Positions 9,670 to 20,816 of a DNA stretch of 64,000 nt are shown here, in pieces. The translations under genes and the position numbers were made by a program. Under the pieces are notes generated by a model that saw only the letters and a list, made by a program, of their open reading frames with translations, was not told where the DNA came from and did no database searches. This stretch comes from Noviherbaspirillum sedimenti. GTDB lineage: Bacteria > Pseudomonadota > Gammaproteobacteria > Burkholderiales > Burkholderiaceae_D. The stretch's first letter is position 1. The number at the start of each line of letters is the position of its first letter. Location of the stretch: NCBI RefSeq assembly GCF_003590835.1, contig NZ_QYUQ01000002.1, positions 2,852,001 through 2,916,000 of the forward strand, written 5' to 3'.

Positions 9670-10171
9670 CGAACCTCCCCTTTTGTATTATTTACGGGTA
9701 GTTGTTTTTTCGGAAAGTTTATCAGTTCCTGGTGAAAATCTTCCTTAATCGTCGTTTATCTTCCACATTGATGGTTAAATGTCGGGCCAGTCAGGCGGAG
9801 ACGGCAGCGAGAAAAGGCGATCGCCAGACCAACAGACTGTACTTGCGTCTCGCTTGCCCAAAGACGGATGAAAGATGAAATTCAGAATTAAGAATATTTA
9901 ACAAATATCGGCATGAAAGGCATTTAGTTTCTATCCGGAATTATTTATCATGGAATAGCAACGTGAAAGTTGGGCCTGCGTCACCCAGGTATATGTAAAA
10001 GTTTTTTATTCCGTGCAAGCTGCGCTACAGTTTTATTTCTCCCAGCCAACAAAACCTTTATTTTATGGAAACTCATTTAGAATGAAAGGTTATTGTTTGC
10101 CGCTCAAATGTGCGCGCCGGCCCGCCCGGCGCGATCCGGCGATGTAAGTCACCGGCACATCGAACGCGTCA
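9670..10171. other. Divergent intergenic region with two hairpins near its right end
   Basis: No gene is apparent in about 500 bases between the P450 and diguanylate cyclase genes, which diverge. The left part is AT-rich (a TAATAC-like -10 for the P450 lies near 9685-9690). A palindrome GGCGATCGCC sits at 9816-9825. At the right end are two successive stem-loops in the cyclase leader: CGCGCCGG/CCGGCGCG with a 5-base loop (10113-10133) and CGATGT/ACATCG with an 11-base loop (10140-10162). Confidence 0.5.
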
Positions 10172-11227
10172 ATGGCCAAGACACCGAGCATGGAAAACCT
10201 TTTAAAACATCTGGTGGAAATCACGGGACACCGTGACCATAACCTGCTGGATATCTCCATTATTTCAGCGCTCAGCGATCTGGTGGGCGCAAGGCAGGCG
10301 CGCGTGCTCGAAATCTTCCGCGTGCGTGAGGAAACCTTCGTGCGTCCGCGCGTGTGGCTCAAGGATGGCCAAGCGGTTTCGATGGAAGAACATGCCGAGG
10401 GCGACCAGAGCGGCGAGCCGATCAGTGATTTTCCGGCACTCGTGACGTGCATGGAACAGCACAGTGTAAGCATCGAGGAAACCACTGCCGAAAACGAACA
10501 TGTGCTGTGGATACCGGTCTGGCTGAACGAAAAAGTCAGCACTTGCCTGCACATCGTCAATGCGACGCCGTATACGCCAGCGATGAAGGATGTCATGAAC
10601 GGCATCCTGAATGTGTATCGCAATTTCCAGAATCTGCTCGATTACAGCGAACGCGATTCACTGACCGGCCTCCTGAACCGCAAGACTTTCGACGAGAAAT
10701 TCTCGAAGATGACTGCCTATATCGCGCCGCCCGACAGCACCGGGCAGGAGGGCGACGAGCGGCGCAGCAGCGACGAAGTGCGCGAGCACTGGATGGCGAT
10801 GGTCGATATCGACCATTTCAAGCGCATCAACGATACCTTCGGCCACCTGTATGGCGATGAAGTGCTGATCCTGGTAGCCAATCTGCTGCGCGCCTCGTTC
10901 CGCGCGCAAGACCGCATCTTCCGCTTCGGCGGCGAGGAATTCATGATCCTGCTGCGCTCGACCACGCTGGAGGATGCCCGCAGGATATTCGAACGCTTCC
11001 GCGCCAGCGTCGAGCAATACAGCTTTCCGCAAGTCGGCCAGGTCACGGTCAGCCTGGGCTTCGTGAAGATTTCCGCGCAAACGCCGGTGGTGCTGGTCGG
11101 CCACGCCGACCAGGCGCTGTATTATGCCAAGACGCACGGTCGCAACCAGGTCTGCCACTACGAAGAATTGATTGCCGCGGGCCTGCTGTATTCCGGCGTC
11201 TCCAACGATAGCGTCGAGTTCTTCTGA
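10172..11227 (+). CDS. Diguanylate cyclase (GGEEF)
   Basis: A 351-residue cytoplasmic protein. An N-terminal GAF-like sensory region (about 7-155) is followed by a GGDEF domain (about 165-335) with the active-site motif FRFGGEEFMILL, the metal-binding VDIDHFKRINDTFGH and the DQALYYAKTHGRN end. The inhibitory RxxD site is present as RAQD, five residues before GGEEF, so product feedback is expected. It makes c-di-GMP from two GTP. A second in-frame ATG at 10190 (MENLLKHLVE) is an equally possible start; neither has a good ribosome binding site. The leader carries two hairpins. Confidence 0.9.
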   Translation: MAKTPSMENLLKHLVEITGHRDHNLLDISIISALSDLVGARQARVLEIFRVREETFVRPRVWLKDGQAVSMEEHAEGDQSGEPISDFPALVTCMEQHSVSIEETTAENEHVLWIPVWLNEKVSTCLHIVNATPYTPAMKDVMNGILNVYRNFQNLLDYSERDSLTGLLNRKTFDEKFSKMTAYIAPPDSTGQEGDERRSSDEVREHWMAMVDIDHFKRINDTFGHLYGDEVLILVANLLRASFRAQDRIFRFGGEEFMILLRSTTLEDARRIFERFRASVEQYSFPQVGQVTVSLGFVKISAQTPVVLVGHADQALYYAKTHGRNQVCHYEELIAAGLLYSGVSNDSVEFF

Positions 11228-11535
11228 GATTTCGTTCACTTCCTGTCGGCCTAATTGTGCTAATGTCATCAGTGCGGCACGGCTCGCGCCACGGAATATC
11301 TAATCGTTTGTGAAACCTTTGTCAATTCGTACAAAACGCAATAGTCACTCCACAATCGCACGCGATAAAATATTGGCTTCCACCAGGAAATCCAATCCAT
11401 TCGACGATTACAAAAACGCAAACGATGTCAGTGCATTAGCATCAAAACAGTTGTTTCTGCTCCCCCATCCTCTGTAGTTGCGGCGTACCACGCTGCGCTG
11501 TTTTCGCCGTCCCTATTTATCCATTGGGAGTCAGC
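11228..11535. other. Intergenic region upstream of dctA
   Basis: About 308 bases without a gene. I looked for a sigma-54 -24/-12 pair (TGGCAC-N5-TTGC), common for dctA, and found none convincing. Only the GGGAG ribosome binding site at 11526-11530 is clear. Confidence 0.4.
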
Positions 11536-12858
11536 ATGAGCGGCACACCTTTTTATCGCACCCTCTATTTCCAGGTCATTACCGCCATTGTCATTGGCGT
11601 TTTGCTTGGCCATTTTTATCCTGAAACCGGCGCAGCCATGAAGCCGCTGGGCGACGGTTTCATCAAACTGATCAAGATGATCATTGCGCCGATCATCTTT
11701 TGTACCGTGGTGATCGGCATCGCCGGCATGGAAGACATGAAAAAGGTCGGCAAGACTGGTGGTCTGGCCTTGCTGTATTTCGAGGTAGTGAGCTCACTGG
11801 CCCTGGTCATCGGCCTGATCATTGTCAACTTGGCAAAACCGGGCGTCGGCATGCATGTCGATGCAGCGTCGCTGGATACCAAGGACCTGGCGACCTACAC
11901 GGAGCCGGGCCAGCTGGAAAGCACCACCGATTTTTTCCTGAACATCATTCCCTCCAGCGTGGTCGATGCCTTCGCCAAGGGCAATATACTGCAAGTACTG
12001 CTGTTTTCCATCCTGTTCGGCTTCGCCCTGCACCACTTCGGCGGCCGCAACAATACGGTGTTCCATTTCATCGAGAAAATGGGCGCAATCCTGTTCGGCA
12101 TTGTCGGCATCATCATGAAACTGGCGCCAATCGGTGCGTTCGGCGCCATGGCTTTCACCATCGGCAAATATGGCGTCGGCTCCCTGGTTTCTCTGGGCAT
12201 GCTGATGGCGACCTTTTACGCGACCTGCCTGCTGTTTATCTTCGTGGTGCTGGGGGGCATCGCGCGCTTCCACGGCTTCAGCGTCTGGAAACTCATCAAG
12301 TACATCAAGGAAGAATTGTTCATCGTGCTGGGCACATCCTCGTCGGAGTCGGTACTGCCACGCATCATGGCCAAGATGGAAAACCTCGGCGCGAAAAAAT
12401 CCGTGGTCGGGCTGGTGGTGCCGACCGGGTATTCGTTCAACCTTGACGGCACCTCGATCTACCTGACCCTGGCGGCGGTGTTCGTGGCCCAGGCCACCGA
12501 CACGCCCATGACACTGACCCAGCAACTGACCTTGCTGGCGGTCTTGCTGGTGACATCGAAGGGGGCGGCGGGCGTGACCGGCAGCGGCTTCATCGTGCTG
12601 GCGGCGACGCTGTCGGCGGTGGGTGGGGTTCCGGTGGCGGGATTGGCGCTGATCCTGGGTATTGACCGCTTCATGTCGGAAGCGCGCGCACTGACCAACC
12701 TGATCGGCAACAGCGTGGCAACCCTGGTGGTGGCGAAATGGACCGGCGACCTCGATACCGCGCGCATGCGCTCCCACCTGGACCGGGAAAGCGATATGGA
12801 GGCGAACGACCCCGAGGAAATCGTCGCCGATGAACTGGACAAGAACGGCACGGTCTGA
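11536..12858 (+). CDS. dctA: C4-dicarboxylate/proton symporter DctA
   Basis: A 440-residue inner-membrane transporter of the DAACS (glutamate/dicarboxylate symporter) family. Recognisable parts are the [20 protein letters not shown] start, the serine-rich loop [21 protein letters not shown], the [15 protein letters not shown] motif in TM7 and the [20 protein letters not shown] segment in TM8. Length and motifs are those of DctA, which imports succinate, fumarate and malate with protons. The start at 11536 follows GGGAG; an upstream in-frame start at 11524 would overlap that site. No DctB/DctD sensor pair lies next to it. Confidence 0.94.
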   Translation: MSGTPFYRTLYFQVITAIVIGVLLGHFYPETGAAMKPLGDGFIKLIKMIIAPIIFCTVVIGIAGMEDMKKVGKTGGLALLYFEVVSSLALVIGLIIVNLAKPGVGMHVDAASLDTKDLATYTEPGQLESTTDFFLNIIPSSVVDAFAKGNILQVLLFSILFGFALHHFGGRNNTVFHFIEKMGAILFGIVGIIMKLAPIGAFGAMAFTIGKYGVGSLVSLGMLMATFYATCLLFIFVVLGGIARFHGFSVWKLIKYIKEELFIVLGTSSSESVLPRIMAKMENLGAKKSVVGLVVPTGYSFNLDGTSIYLTLAAVFVAQATDTPMTLTQQLTLLAVLLVTSKGAAGVTGSGFIVLAATLSAVGGVPVAGLALILGIDRFMSEARALTNLIGNSVATLVVAKWTGDLDTARMRSHLDRESDMEANDPEEIVADELDKNGTV

Positions 12859-12879
12859 CGGCAACATCACTGATCGCCC

Positions 12880-12897
12880 GCACGCCGCACGGCGTGC
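12880..12897. terminator. GC-rich hairpin after dctA
   Basis: Perfect 7-bp stem GCACGCC/GGCGTGC around GCAC, 22 bases after the dctA stop codon. There is no T-run, so it is a weak or factor-dependent terminator at best. Confidence 0.35.
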
Positions 12898-13012
12898 GCG
12901 GCAGGCCGGCTGCCTGCTCTGCCAAACAGCGATATCAGATGCCATTGCATGATGCGATAATTGCATTCCGCATTCTCTGCAACCCCTGCTTTTCTTTTCC
13001 TCCTCCTCATTA

Positions 13013-13897
13013 ATGAATTCCGGTCTCCTTTACGCCGCCGTGGCCTATGCCGTGTGGGGCTTGTTCCCCCTGTATTTCAAGGCGGTGCAGGACGTCCCGC
13101 CCCTGCAGATGCTGATGCACCGGGCGGTCTGGTCAATGCTGTTCCTGGTCATCGTGCTGATGACGCGCCGCCAATGGGCATGGCTCGGCCGCGCCGTGCG
13201 CGACCGCAAAGTGCTGGGCTGTTTCGTCGCCAGCGCCTTGCTGCTGTCGCTGAACTGGTTTGTTTATATCTGGGCGGTCAACCACGGACGGGTGGTCGAT
13301 GCCAGCCTGGGCTATTTCATCACGCCCTTGCTCAATGTTCTGCTCGGCCTGCTCGTGCTGGGCGAGCGCTTGCGGTCGCTGCAATGGGGCGCGGTCGGCC
13401 TGGCGGCGGCCGGGGTGGCCTGGCTGACCTGGCACAGCGGCGGCCTGCCGTGGATCGGCCTGTTGCTGGCAGCGACCTTCGGCATCTATGGCTTGCTGCG
13501 CAAGACCGCACCGCTGGGCGCGCTGGAAGGACTGACGCTGGAAACCCTGCTGATGTTTCCGGCCGCCGCGCTTTATCTTGGCTGGCAAAGTGCCGCCGGC
13601 GCCAATGCATTCAGTGGCGCGCCGCTGTCGACCCAGTTGCTGCTGGCTGCGGCCGGCCCGATCACCGCGATCCCCCTCTTGATGTTCGCCACCGGCGCGC
13701 GCCGCATTCCGATGTCACTGTTAGGCTTGCTGCAATACATCTCCCCGACATTGCAACTGCTGCTCGGCGTGGCGCTCTATGACGAGCCGCTCGGCGGCGC
13801 GCGCCTGCTCGGCTTTATCCTGATCTGGGGCGGCCTGGCCATCTATTCACTGGAAGGCTTGTGGCGCAGCCGCGCCGGCAAAACGCTCGGAGCATGA
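13013..13897 (+). CDS. rarD: EamA-family transporter RarD
   Basis: A 294-residue protein with about ten membrane segments in two EamA repeats. The opening AAVAYAVWGLFPLYFKAV, LNWFVYIWAVNHGRVVDASLGYFI-type motif region (about residues 82-105) and LLGLLQYISPTLQLLLGV are typical of RarD. Homologues are drug/metabolite exporters named from a chloramphenicol-sensitivity phenotype; the natural substrate is unsettled. It stands alone between dctA and ettA. A frame overlapping it from 12961 is an artefact of high GC. Confidence 0.92.
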   Translation: MNSGLLYAAVAYAVWGLFPLYFKAVQDVPPLQMLMHRAVWSMLFLVIVLMTRRQWAWLGRAVRDRKVLGCFVASALLLSLNWFVYIWAVNHGRVVDASLGYFITPLLNVLLGLLVLGERLRSLQWGAVGLAAAGVAWLTWHSGGLPWIGLLLAATFGIYGLLRKTAPLGALEGLTLETLLMFPAAALYLGWQSAAGANAFSGAPLSTQLLLAAAGPITAIPLLMFATGARRIPMSLLGLLQYISPTLQLLLGVALYDEPLGGARLLGFILIWGGLAIYSLEGLWRSRAGKTLGA

Positions 13898-14039
13898 AGC
13901 ATCGGCAAGCGCGTTAGCGTCCCGATGCTTGGAAATGTCGGATTTTCCCTGCGTGCCCATGTTCGCTGGCAACCCTTCGGCTCCCCGATGCGGTATCCTT
14001 GCACTCTTCATTTTTTTGGATTCAACTCCGGTATTTACC

Positions 14040-15707
<1,668 letters not shown>

Positions 15708-15736
15708 GCTGCCAAGCCGATCCGGCGGCAAGTGCA

Positions 15737-15764
15737 ACGGGGTGAGCCATGCTCGCCCCGTTTT
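15737..15764 (+). terminator. Rho-independent terminator of ettA
   Basis: An 11-bp stem with one G-T wobble (ACGGGGTGAGC / GCTCGCCCCGT), a 3-base loop, and a TTTT tail, 30 bases after the ettA stop codon. It sits against the 3' end of the convergent small gene at 15769. Confidence 0.9.
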
Positions 15765-15768
15765 GCTT

Positions 15769-16002
15769 TCAATCGACCGCGCCCTGTTCGCGCAGCCATT
15801 GCACCAGCTTTTGCAAGCCAGCCTGGTTGATGGTGATCGAACTGGAGACCACGTCCTGGCCGCCGGCATCTTCGCGGATCTGGATATCGACCGAGGAATC
15901 GTTTTCCGGATGCAGGGTCACCACCAGTTTTTCCGTGCCGATCGCGGTGGCGTTCTGGATCACCGCCTGGCCGGAGTCCGATGCCTGGAATGTCGAATGC
16001 AT
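15769..16002 (-). CDS. Small hypothetical protein
   Basis: A 77-residue soluble acidic protein with no membrane segment (start MHSTFQASDSGQAVIQNATA, end LQKLVQWLREQGAVD). The pattern of a small beta sheet followed by a C-terminal helix is suggested by the alternating hydrophobic residues. I do not recognise the family. It lies 9 bases downstream of another small gene on the same strand, so the two are probably one transcript. Confidence 0.6.
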   Translation of the reverse strand: MHSTFQASDSGQAVIQNATAIGTEKLVVTLHPENDSSVDIQIREDAGGQDVVSSSITINQAGLQKLVQWLREQGAVD

Positions 16003-16011
16003 GCCACCTCC

Positions 16012-16227
16012 CTATTCATCCATGCCGTTCAGGGTTTCGATATCGCCGATGGCCAGCTTCAGCATCAATTCGGGCGTGGCTTCTTTCGCCGATATGCCGG
16101 TCACTATGGCATCCGGGAAAGATTTTTTCATGATGCCATTTCGATGGATGAAGTATTCGCCTTGATCATACTCAATGACATAAGTTAGCCGCTTGCCGCC
16201 GCGGCGCGTATATTCTTCAACTGGCAT
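16012..16227 (-). CDS. Small hypothetical protein
   Basis: A 71-residue protein starting MPVEEYTRRGGKRLTYVIEY. The start at 16227 is chosen because GGAGAA lies just upstream; a longer frame to 16257 would swallow this site. The sequence reads as a short beta-rich N-terminal part followed by a helix and no signal peptide. Not recognised. It is the first gene of a two-gene unit with the 77-residue protein. Confidence 0.6.
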   Translation of the reverse strand: MPVEEYTRRGGKRLTYVIEYDQGEYFIHRNGIMKKSFPDAIVTGISAKEATPELMLKLAIGDIETLNGMDE

Positions 16228-16338
16228 GGCGGTTCTCCATGTGCGGTGGTGAAGCATCGATAACGTTCACGCTAGCATGGTATATCAACTGTCGATGCGC
16301 GTTTGATCAAAAAGTGATTTTAGACAGCGGGGTTGACG

Positions 16339-16581
16339 ATGCCGTCACAGCTGATCGATGAATTCGAGATCGAGTATGAGGGAGTCCACTTGCCGGACAA
16401 GCAAGGCTGGGGGGCGTATGTGGCAGTGTATGGTCCCTCGCACAATCCTATGCATATGAACAATCTTTTTCCGAAGCAGCATGTGACTATCGAGGTGGTT
16501 TTCCCCACGGAACAATTGGCCGAAGCGGAAGCGCACCGGGTGGCACTGGAACTGCTGCAAGGCCATCGGCCGCACCAATAA
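16339..16581 (+). CDS. Small hypothetical protein
   Basis: An 80-residue protein (MPSQLIDEFEIEYEGVHLPD at the start), soluble, rich in aromatic residues in the middle and ending in a helix with HRVALELLQGHRPHQ. It is divergent from the 71-residue gene. A TTG six bases before the ATG is a possible alternative start. I do not recognise a family. Confidence 0.6.
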   Translation: MPSQLIDEFEIEYEGVHLPDKQGWGAYVAVYGPSHNPMHMNNLFPKQHVTIEVVFPTEQLAEAEAHRVALELLQGHRPHQ

Positions 16582-16737
16582 GCGTTCAAGCCCTTAGCCT
16601 CCAAATCCCGCAGATACGCCGGCACGCCGGCACGCCGATCGTGACTGTGCCGGCGCCAAGGAACAATGGCCAGGATTTCATGCCTAATTACTTTAGTAAT
16701 GATAAATATGCGCATCAGCGCAGGCATGGAGACTGAC

Positions 16738-17079
16738 ATGAGCATTGCAAAACTGCAAAAGGAAGCTTGGCGTCCCTACTTTGACGCCATGTCCAAGGAA
16801 TTGGCTGGGAAAACCGCCGAAATCGCTGTTGATTCCCTCAAACTCGGGCATCAGATCGAGGCGGAATGGCTACCGCTGTATGGTCTTGTCTATGATCCGA
16901 AAAGCGATATCTTCGAAGTGGTGATGGAAGGTCTGGACCATATGATCGCGCATCCGCAGGAAGTGTATGTCGATGTTGACGCCAGCGGCTTGAATAGCGT
17001 GGAAGTGATCGATGAAGACGATGTGCGCCAGATCATCAGCCTGCGTTCTCCCTTGCTGCTGCCGCAGTCGCTGCATTAA
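16738..17079 (+). CDS. DUF5335 family protein
   Basis: A 113-residue protein whose segments (KEAWRPYFDAMSKELAGKTA, LGHQIEAEWLPLYGLVYDPK, EGLDHMIAHPQEVYVD, VEVIDEDDVRQIISLR) match the DUF5335 family along its whole length. It is a small soluble protein of unknown function, often found beside stress genes. The ATG at 16738 is preceded by GGAG at a normal distance; an ATG at 16726 is possible but contains that site. Confidence 0.85.
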   Translation: MSIAKLQKEAWRPYFDAMSKELAGKTAEIAVDSLKLGHQIEAEWLPLYGLVYDPKSDIFEVVMEGLDHMIAHPQEVYVDVDASGLNSVEVIDEDDVRQIISLRSPLLLPQSLH

Positions 17080-17185
17080 AAATCCAGGCCAACAAGGATA
17101 AACTTCAGGGCACAATTGACAACGTGGCGGCTTGTCTTCTGGCCGCTACCGTTGCCGCAGGAGTTGTGGTATAAATGAAAACAAA

Positions 17186-17217
17186 AAGCCCCAACACACG
17201 TTCTGGCAATCGGGCTT
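17186..17217 (-). terminator. Possible terminator-like hairpin pointing left
   Basis: AAGCCC (17186-17191) pairs with GGGCTT (17212-17217) over a 20-base loop. Read leftward it is followed by TTTTTGTTTT. No leftward gene lies immediately upstream of it, so its role is unclear; read rightward the tail is weak. Confidence 0.3.
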
Positions 17218-17321
17218 CTTGTGCATGTTTTTCGGCTTGCCGTTGTTCAAGGCTTGAACGCTCGTAGAATGATTGCATTGCACTTGGCCGTCCCTTGCGC
17301 ACCATGCGGTGAGGAGTGGCC

Positions 17322-20300
17322 GTGCTTGCCTCTTTTGCAATAGGCGAACGACAAGCACGGCGAGCGCTGGTACGGCACAACGGATTTTCCAGCATGGAAC
17401 GCATTATTCATTTTGGTTTCCTGACCACTGTCTCGATCATCATCGGGATGAGCCTGTTGCTGTACGGCGCATTGTCGCGCTCGCATGAAGCTTCCCAGCA
17501 ACTGTATCAAATCAATGCAATCCTCAATGGCCTGCAGCAGGTGCGGGACGACTACCTCCGAGCCGAACTGGCGGTGCGCAAATATACCGCCGCCGGCAAT
17601 CCCGCCGATTTGGCCGAAAACGCGTTCTTCCTGAAGCGGATCGGTGCCGACATCGCCGCGCTGAAACCGCTGTTGGCAGACGATGCCGGCCAGCAACGCC
17701 GGCTGCAACAACTGGCGTCCGCATTCGCCAAGCCCAACCCGGCACTGGATGCATCCCTGCCGAACCGGCCCGCCGACAACATTGGCGCCCCACTGATGCA
17801 GGTACGCCAGGATTTTTTCGATGTGGCCAGCGACATTGGTAGCGAAACCCTGCGCGACTTCACGGCGCATGGTGAAGCAGCGCAGCGCCGTTTCCACACC
17901 ACGCTGGTGACACTGGCCAGCATGGTCGCCATCGGCTTGATGATGCTGCTTGCAGTGTACCTGAACGTGATCATGCAAATCCGCGCGCGCAAGCTTGCCG
18001 AAATGCAGCAAAAAGAAAGCAGCGAGATATTGCGCCTGACGGTCGATTCGGTGGATGGCATGATCATCTATGTCGATCGCGACCAGCGCTTCAAATTCCA
18101 CAACAAGGCTTACGCGCAGTTATTCAAAGACGGTAGCGAATCCATCGTCGGCGCCACGGTGGAACAAGCGCTGGGCCAAGACTTGTACGGCAAGATCAAG
18201 CACTGGATCGACCAAGTCCTGGCAGGACAGACGGTGCAAGGCGAATACCAGCGCATACTCCCCGACGGCAGCCGCATGGATGTCCGGACCAGCCTGGTGC
18301 CCCACCGCGACGAGACCGGAGAGGTACAGGGCTTCTTCGGCCAGCTGACTGACATCACCGAATACAAGCGCAAGGAAGCCTTGCTGCTGGCGACGACCAC
18401 TTTCCAGAAAGCGATTCTCGACAGTGCACGCATTTCCATCATCACGGTCGACCGCGAAGGTAACATCCAGTCCTTCAACGTCGGCGCCGAACGCATGCTG
18501 GGCTACCGCGCCGAGGAAGTCATTGGCAAGATCAACCCCCTATGCTTTCACGACGAGCGGGAAATCCGTGAACGCGCACCGGCCTTGAGCCTGGAACTGG
18601 GCGAAACGGTCGAGCCCGGGCTCGACGTTTTCATCGCCAAGGGAAAACGCAGCCAGGTCTACGAAGATGAATGGACGTATGTGCGCAAGGATGGCTCGCG
18701 CCTGCCGGTATTTCTGTCGATCACCGCGCTGCGCACTAACGCGGATGACATCATCGGCTACCTGGGAATCGCCTTCGACATCACCCAGCAGAAAGAAACC
18801 GAGGCGCAGCTCCAGCAGGCACGGGCCGACGCGGAAGAGGCCTCGCGCGCCAAAAGCGCCTTCCTTGCCACCATGAGCCATGAAATCCGCACGCCCATGA
18901 ATGGCGTGCTCGGCATGGCCGAGGTACTGGCGCGCAGCAAATTGACCCGACACCAGAGCGAAATGGTGCAAACCATCCGCGACTCGGCGGGCGTGCTGCT
19001 GAACCTGATCGACGCTATCCTCGATTTTTCCAAGATCGAGGCTGGCCGCCTGGAACTGGAACGGGCACCGCTTTCCATCCGCGACCTGGCCGAAGGGATT
19101 TGTACCTCGCTGCTGCCGGTGGCGGCGGGCAAGGGCGTCGACCTGAACCTGTTCGTTTCGCCCGCCATTCCGGAACGCGTCATGGCGGACGATGTGCGGC
19201 TGCGCCAGATGCTGTACAACCTGCTGGGCAACGCCATCAAGTTTTCCGGCGACCGCCCCGGACAACGCGGCCGCGTCTGGCTACGGGCGGAAGTGTTGCA
19301 GGCGGCACCGCTGAAAATCGCCTTCCGCATCAGCGACAACGGCATCGGCATGGCGCCGGAAGCGGTGGACAAGCTGTTCAGTCCCTTCACTCAGGCCGAA
19401 GCGTCGACCACGCGCCGCTTCGGCGGCAGCGGTCTCGGACTGGCAATCTGCAAACGCCTGGTCGAGCTGACGCAAGGCGAAATCAGGGTTGACAGCACCT
19501 TGGGAAGCGGTTCAAGCTTTACAATCATATTACCCTTCACGCTTGCCGAGGAACAAACAGCGCAGGCATTGCCGGATCTGAATGGGATCAGCTGTATCGT
19601 GATCGAAAATCCGCAGATTGCCGCTGCCGACCTGTGTGCCTACCTGGCCCCGCAGGGCGCACAGGTGCATATCGCCGCCAGTCTTGAAACCGCGGCGGCG
19701 ATGGCGGCTGGCGCTGCGCCACCCGTGGTGGTCGTGCATGATGCCAGCAGCGACCAGCAGGCGGCACGGCAGGCAGTGCATGCTGCCTTTGCAGCCACCC
19801 AGGATGTGCGCCACCTGCTGCTGACGCGCGGCAGCCGGCGGCAGGGGCGCGCTGAGGCGCCCGGCATCGTCAGCCTGGATGCCGATGCCTTGCCGCGAGG
19901 CAGTTTTCTGCATGCTGTTGCGGTGGCTGCCGGCCGCTTAGCACTGGAAATGTTGCACTATTCAGCCGGCGACCAGCCGGCAACCGAGGTAGCACCACCC
20001 GGCGTCACCGAGGCCCGGGCGCAGGGTCGCCTGATCCTGGTCGCCGAAGACGACGCCATCAACCAGAAAGTCATCCTGCGCCAGCTGGCCGTGCTGGGCT
20101 ATGCCGCCGAAGTCGCCGGCACCGGGGTCGAGGCCCTGCAGCTATGGCGCGCCGGCAGGTATGCCTTGCTGCTGACCGACCTGCACATGCCGGAGCTCGA
20201 TGGCTACGAGCTGACGAAGGCAATCCGGGCGGAGGAATCTCCCGAGCAGCATATGCCGATCCTGGCGCTGACCGCGAATGCGCTGCGCGGCGAAACCGGC

Positions 20301-20816
20301 CTTGCCCGCGCGGCCGGCATGGACGACTACCTGACCAAGCCGGTGCAACTCAAGGTGCTGCAGCGCGTTCTTGAGAAATGGATGCCGGCTGCCGATATGG
20401 CTACCATTGGCGCAACGGTAGCCGCCCCGGACAATGCCGCGCCCGAGGCGGCTGCGGTCGATGTGAATGTGTTGAAAGGCCTGGTCGGCGCGGACGACGA
20501 TGCCGTGCGCGAATTGCTGGCCGATTACCGGGCAATTGCGCGCCAGCAGGCAGTGGAGTTGCGTCATGAGCTCGACGCCGGCAATATCGGGCTGGTCGGC
20601 GCCATTGCCCACAAACTCAAGTCGTCGTCGCAATCGGTGGGAGCGCTGGCGCTGGCGGCGGTGTGCGCCGAACTGGAACGTGCCGGCAAAGCGGCGGACA
20701 AGGATGCCGTCCTGCGCAATATGCCGAAATTCGACGTGGCACTGGGCGCCGCCGACAGCGCACTTGCCGGCTTGCTGGCTGAAGAACCAGGCACGGCAAG
20801 CAGGAGCAAGCCATGA
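17322..20816 (+). CDS. Hybrid sensor histidine kinase with PAS, two receivers and Hpt
   Basis: About 1164 residues. TM1 (about 28-48) and TM2 (about 200-225) flank a helical periplasmic domain of CHASE3-like size. Two PAS domains follow (about 240-360 and 365-485), then HisKA with the acceptor His in [12 protein letters not shown], HATPase_c ([26 protein letters not shown]), a degenerate receiver (about 745-870), a complete receiver with the Asp in [13 protein letters not shown], and an Hpt domain with [14 protein letters not shown]. This is a full phosphorelay in one membrane protein. The start is uncertain: GTG at 17322 has GAGGAG upstream, while ATG at 17394 ([10 protein letters not shown]) begins just before TM1. 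The REC-EAL gene overlaps its stop codon. Confidence 0.92.
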   Translation: MLASFAIGERQARRALVRHNGFSSMERIIHFGFLTTVSIIIGMSLLLYGALSRSHEASQQLYQINAILNGLQQVRDDYLRAELAVRKYTAAGNPADLAENAFFLKRIGADIAALKPLLADDAGQQRRLQQLASAFAKPNPALDASLPNRPADNIGAPLMQVRQDFFDVASDIGSETLRDFTAHGEAAQRRFHTTLVTLASMVAIGLMMLLAVYLNVIMQIRARKLAEMQQKESSEILRLTVDSVDGMIIYVDRDQRFKFHNKAYAQLFKDGSESIVGATVEQALGQDLYGKIKHWIDQVLAGQTVQGEYQRILPDGSRMDVRTSLVPHRDETGEVQGFFGQLTDITEYKRKEALLLATTTFQKAILDSARISIITVDREGNIQSFNVGAERMLGYRAEEVIGKINPLCFHDEREIRERAPALSLELGETVEPGLDVFIAKGKRSQVYEDEWTYVRKDGSRLPVFLSITALRTNADDIIGYLGIAFDITQQKETEAQLQQARADAEEASRAKSAFLATMSHEIRTPMNGVLGMAEVLARSKLTRHQSEMVQTIRDSAGVLLNLIDAILDFSKIEAGRLELERAPLSIRDLAEGICTSLLPVAAGKGVDLNLFVSPAIPERVMADDVRLRQMLYNLLGNAIKFSGDRPGQRGRVWLRAEVLQAAPLKIAFRISDNGIGMAPEAVDKLFSPFTQAEASTTRRFGGSGLGLAICKRLVELTQGEIRVDSTLGSGSSFTIILPFTLAEEQTAQALPDLNGISCIVIENPQIAAADLCAYLAPQGAQVHIAASLETAAAMAAGAAPPVVVVHDASSDQQAARQAVHAAFAATQDVRHLLLTRGSRRQGRAEAPGIVSLDADALPRGSFLHAVAVAAGRLALEMLHYSAGDQPATEVAPPGVTEARAQGRLILVAEDDAINQKVILRQLAVLGYAAEVAGTGVEALQLWRAGRYALLLTDLHMPELDGYELTKAIRAEESPEQHMPILALTANALRGETGLARAAGMDDYLTKPVQLKVLQRVLEKWMPAADMATIGATVAAPDNAAPEAAAVDVNVLKGLVGADDDAVRELLADYRAIARQQAVELRHELDAGNIGLVGAIAHKLKSSSQSVGALALAAVCAELERAGKAADKDAVLRNMPKFDVALGAADSALAGLLAEEPGTASRSKP

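Noticed and set aside
12961..13782. Rightward frame overlapping rarD
   Set aside because: Frame-shifted shadow, Arg/Gly/Ala-rich, with no membrane pattern; RarD in the other frame is unmistakable.
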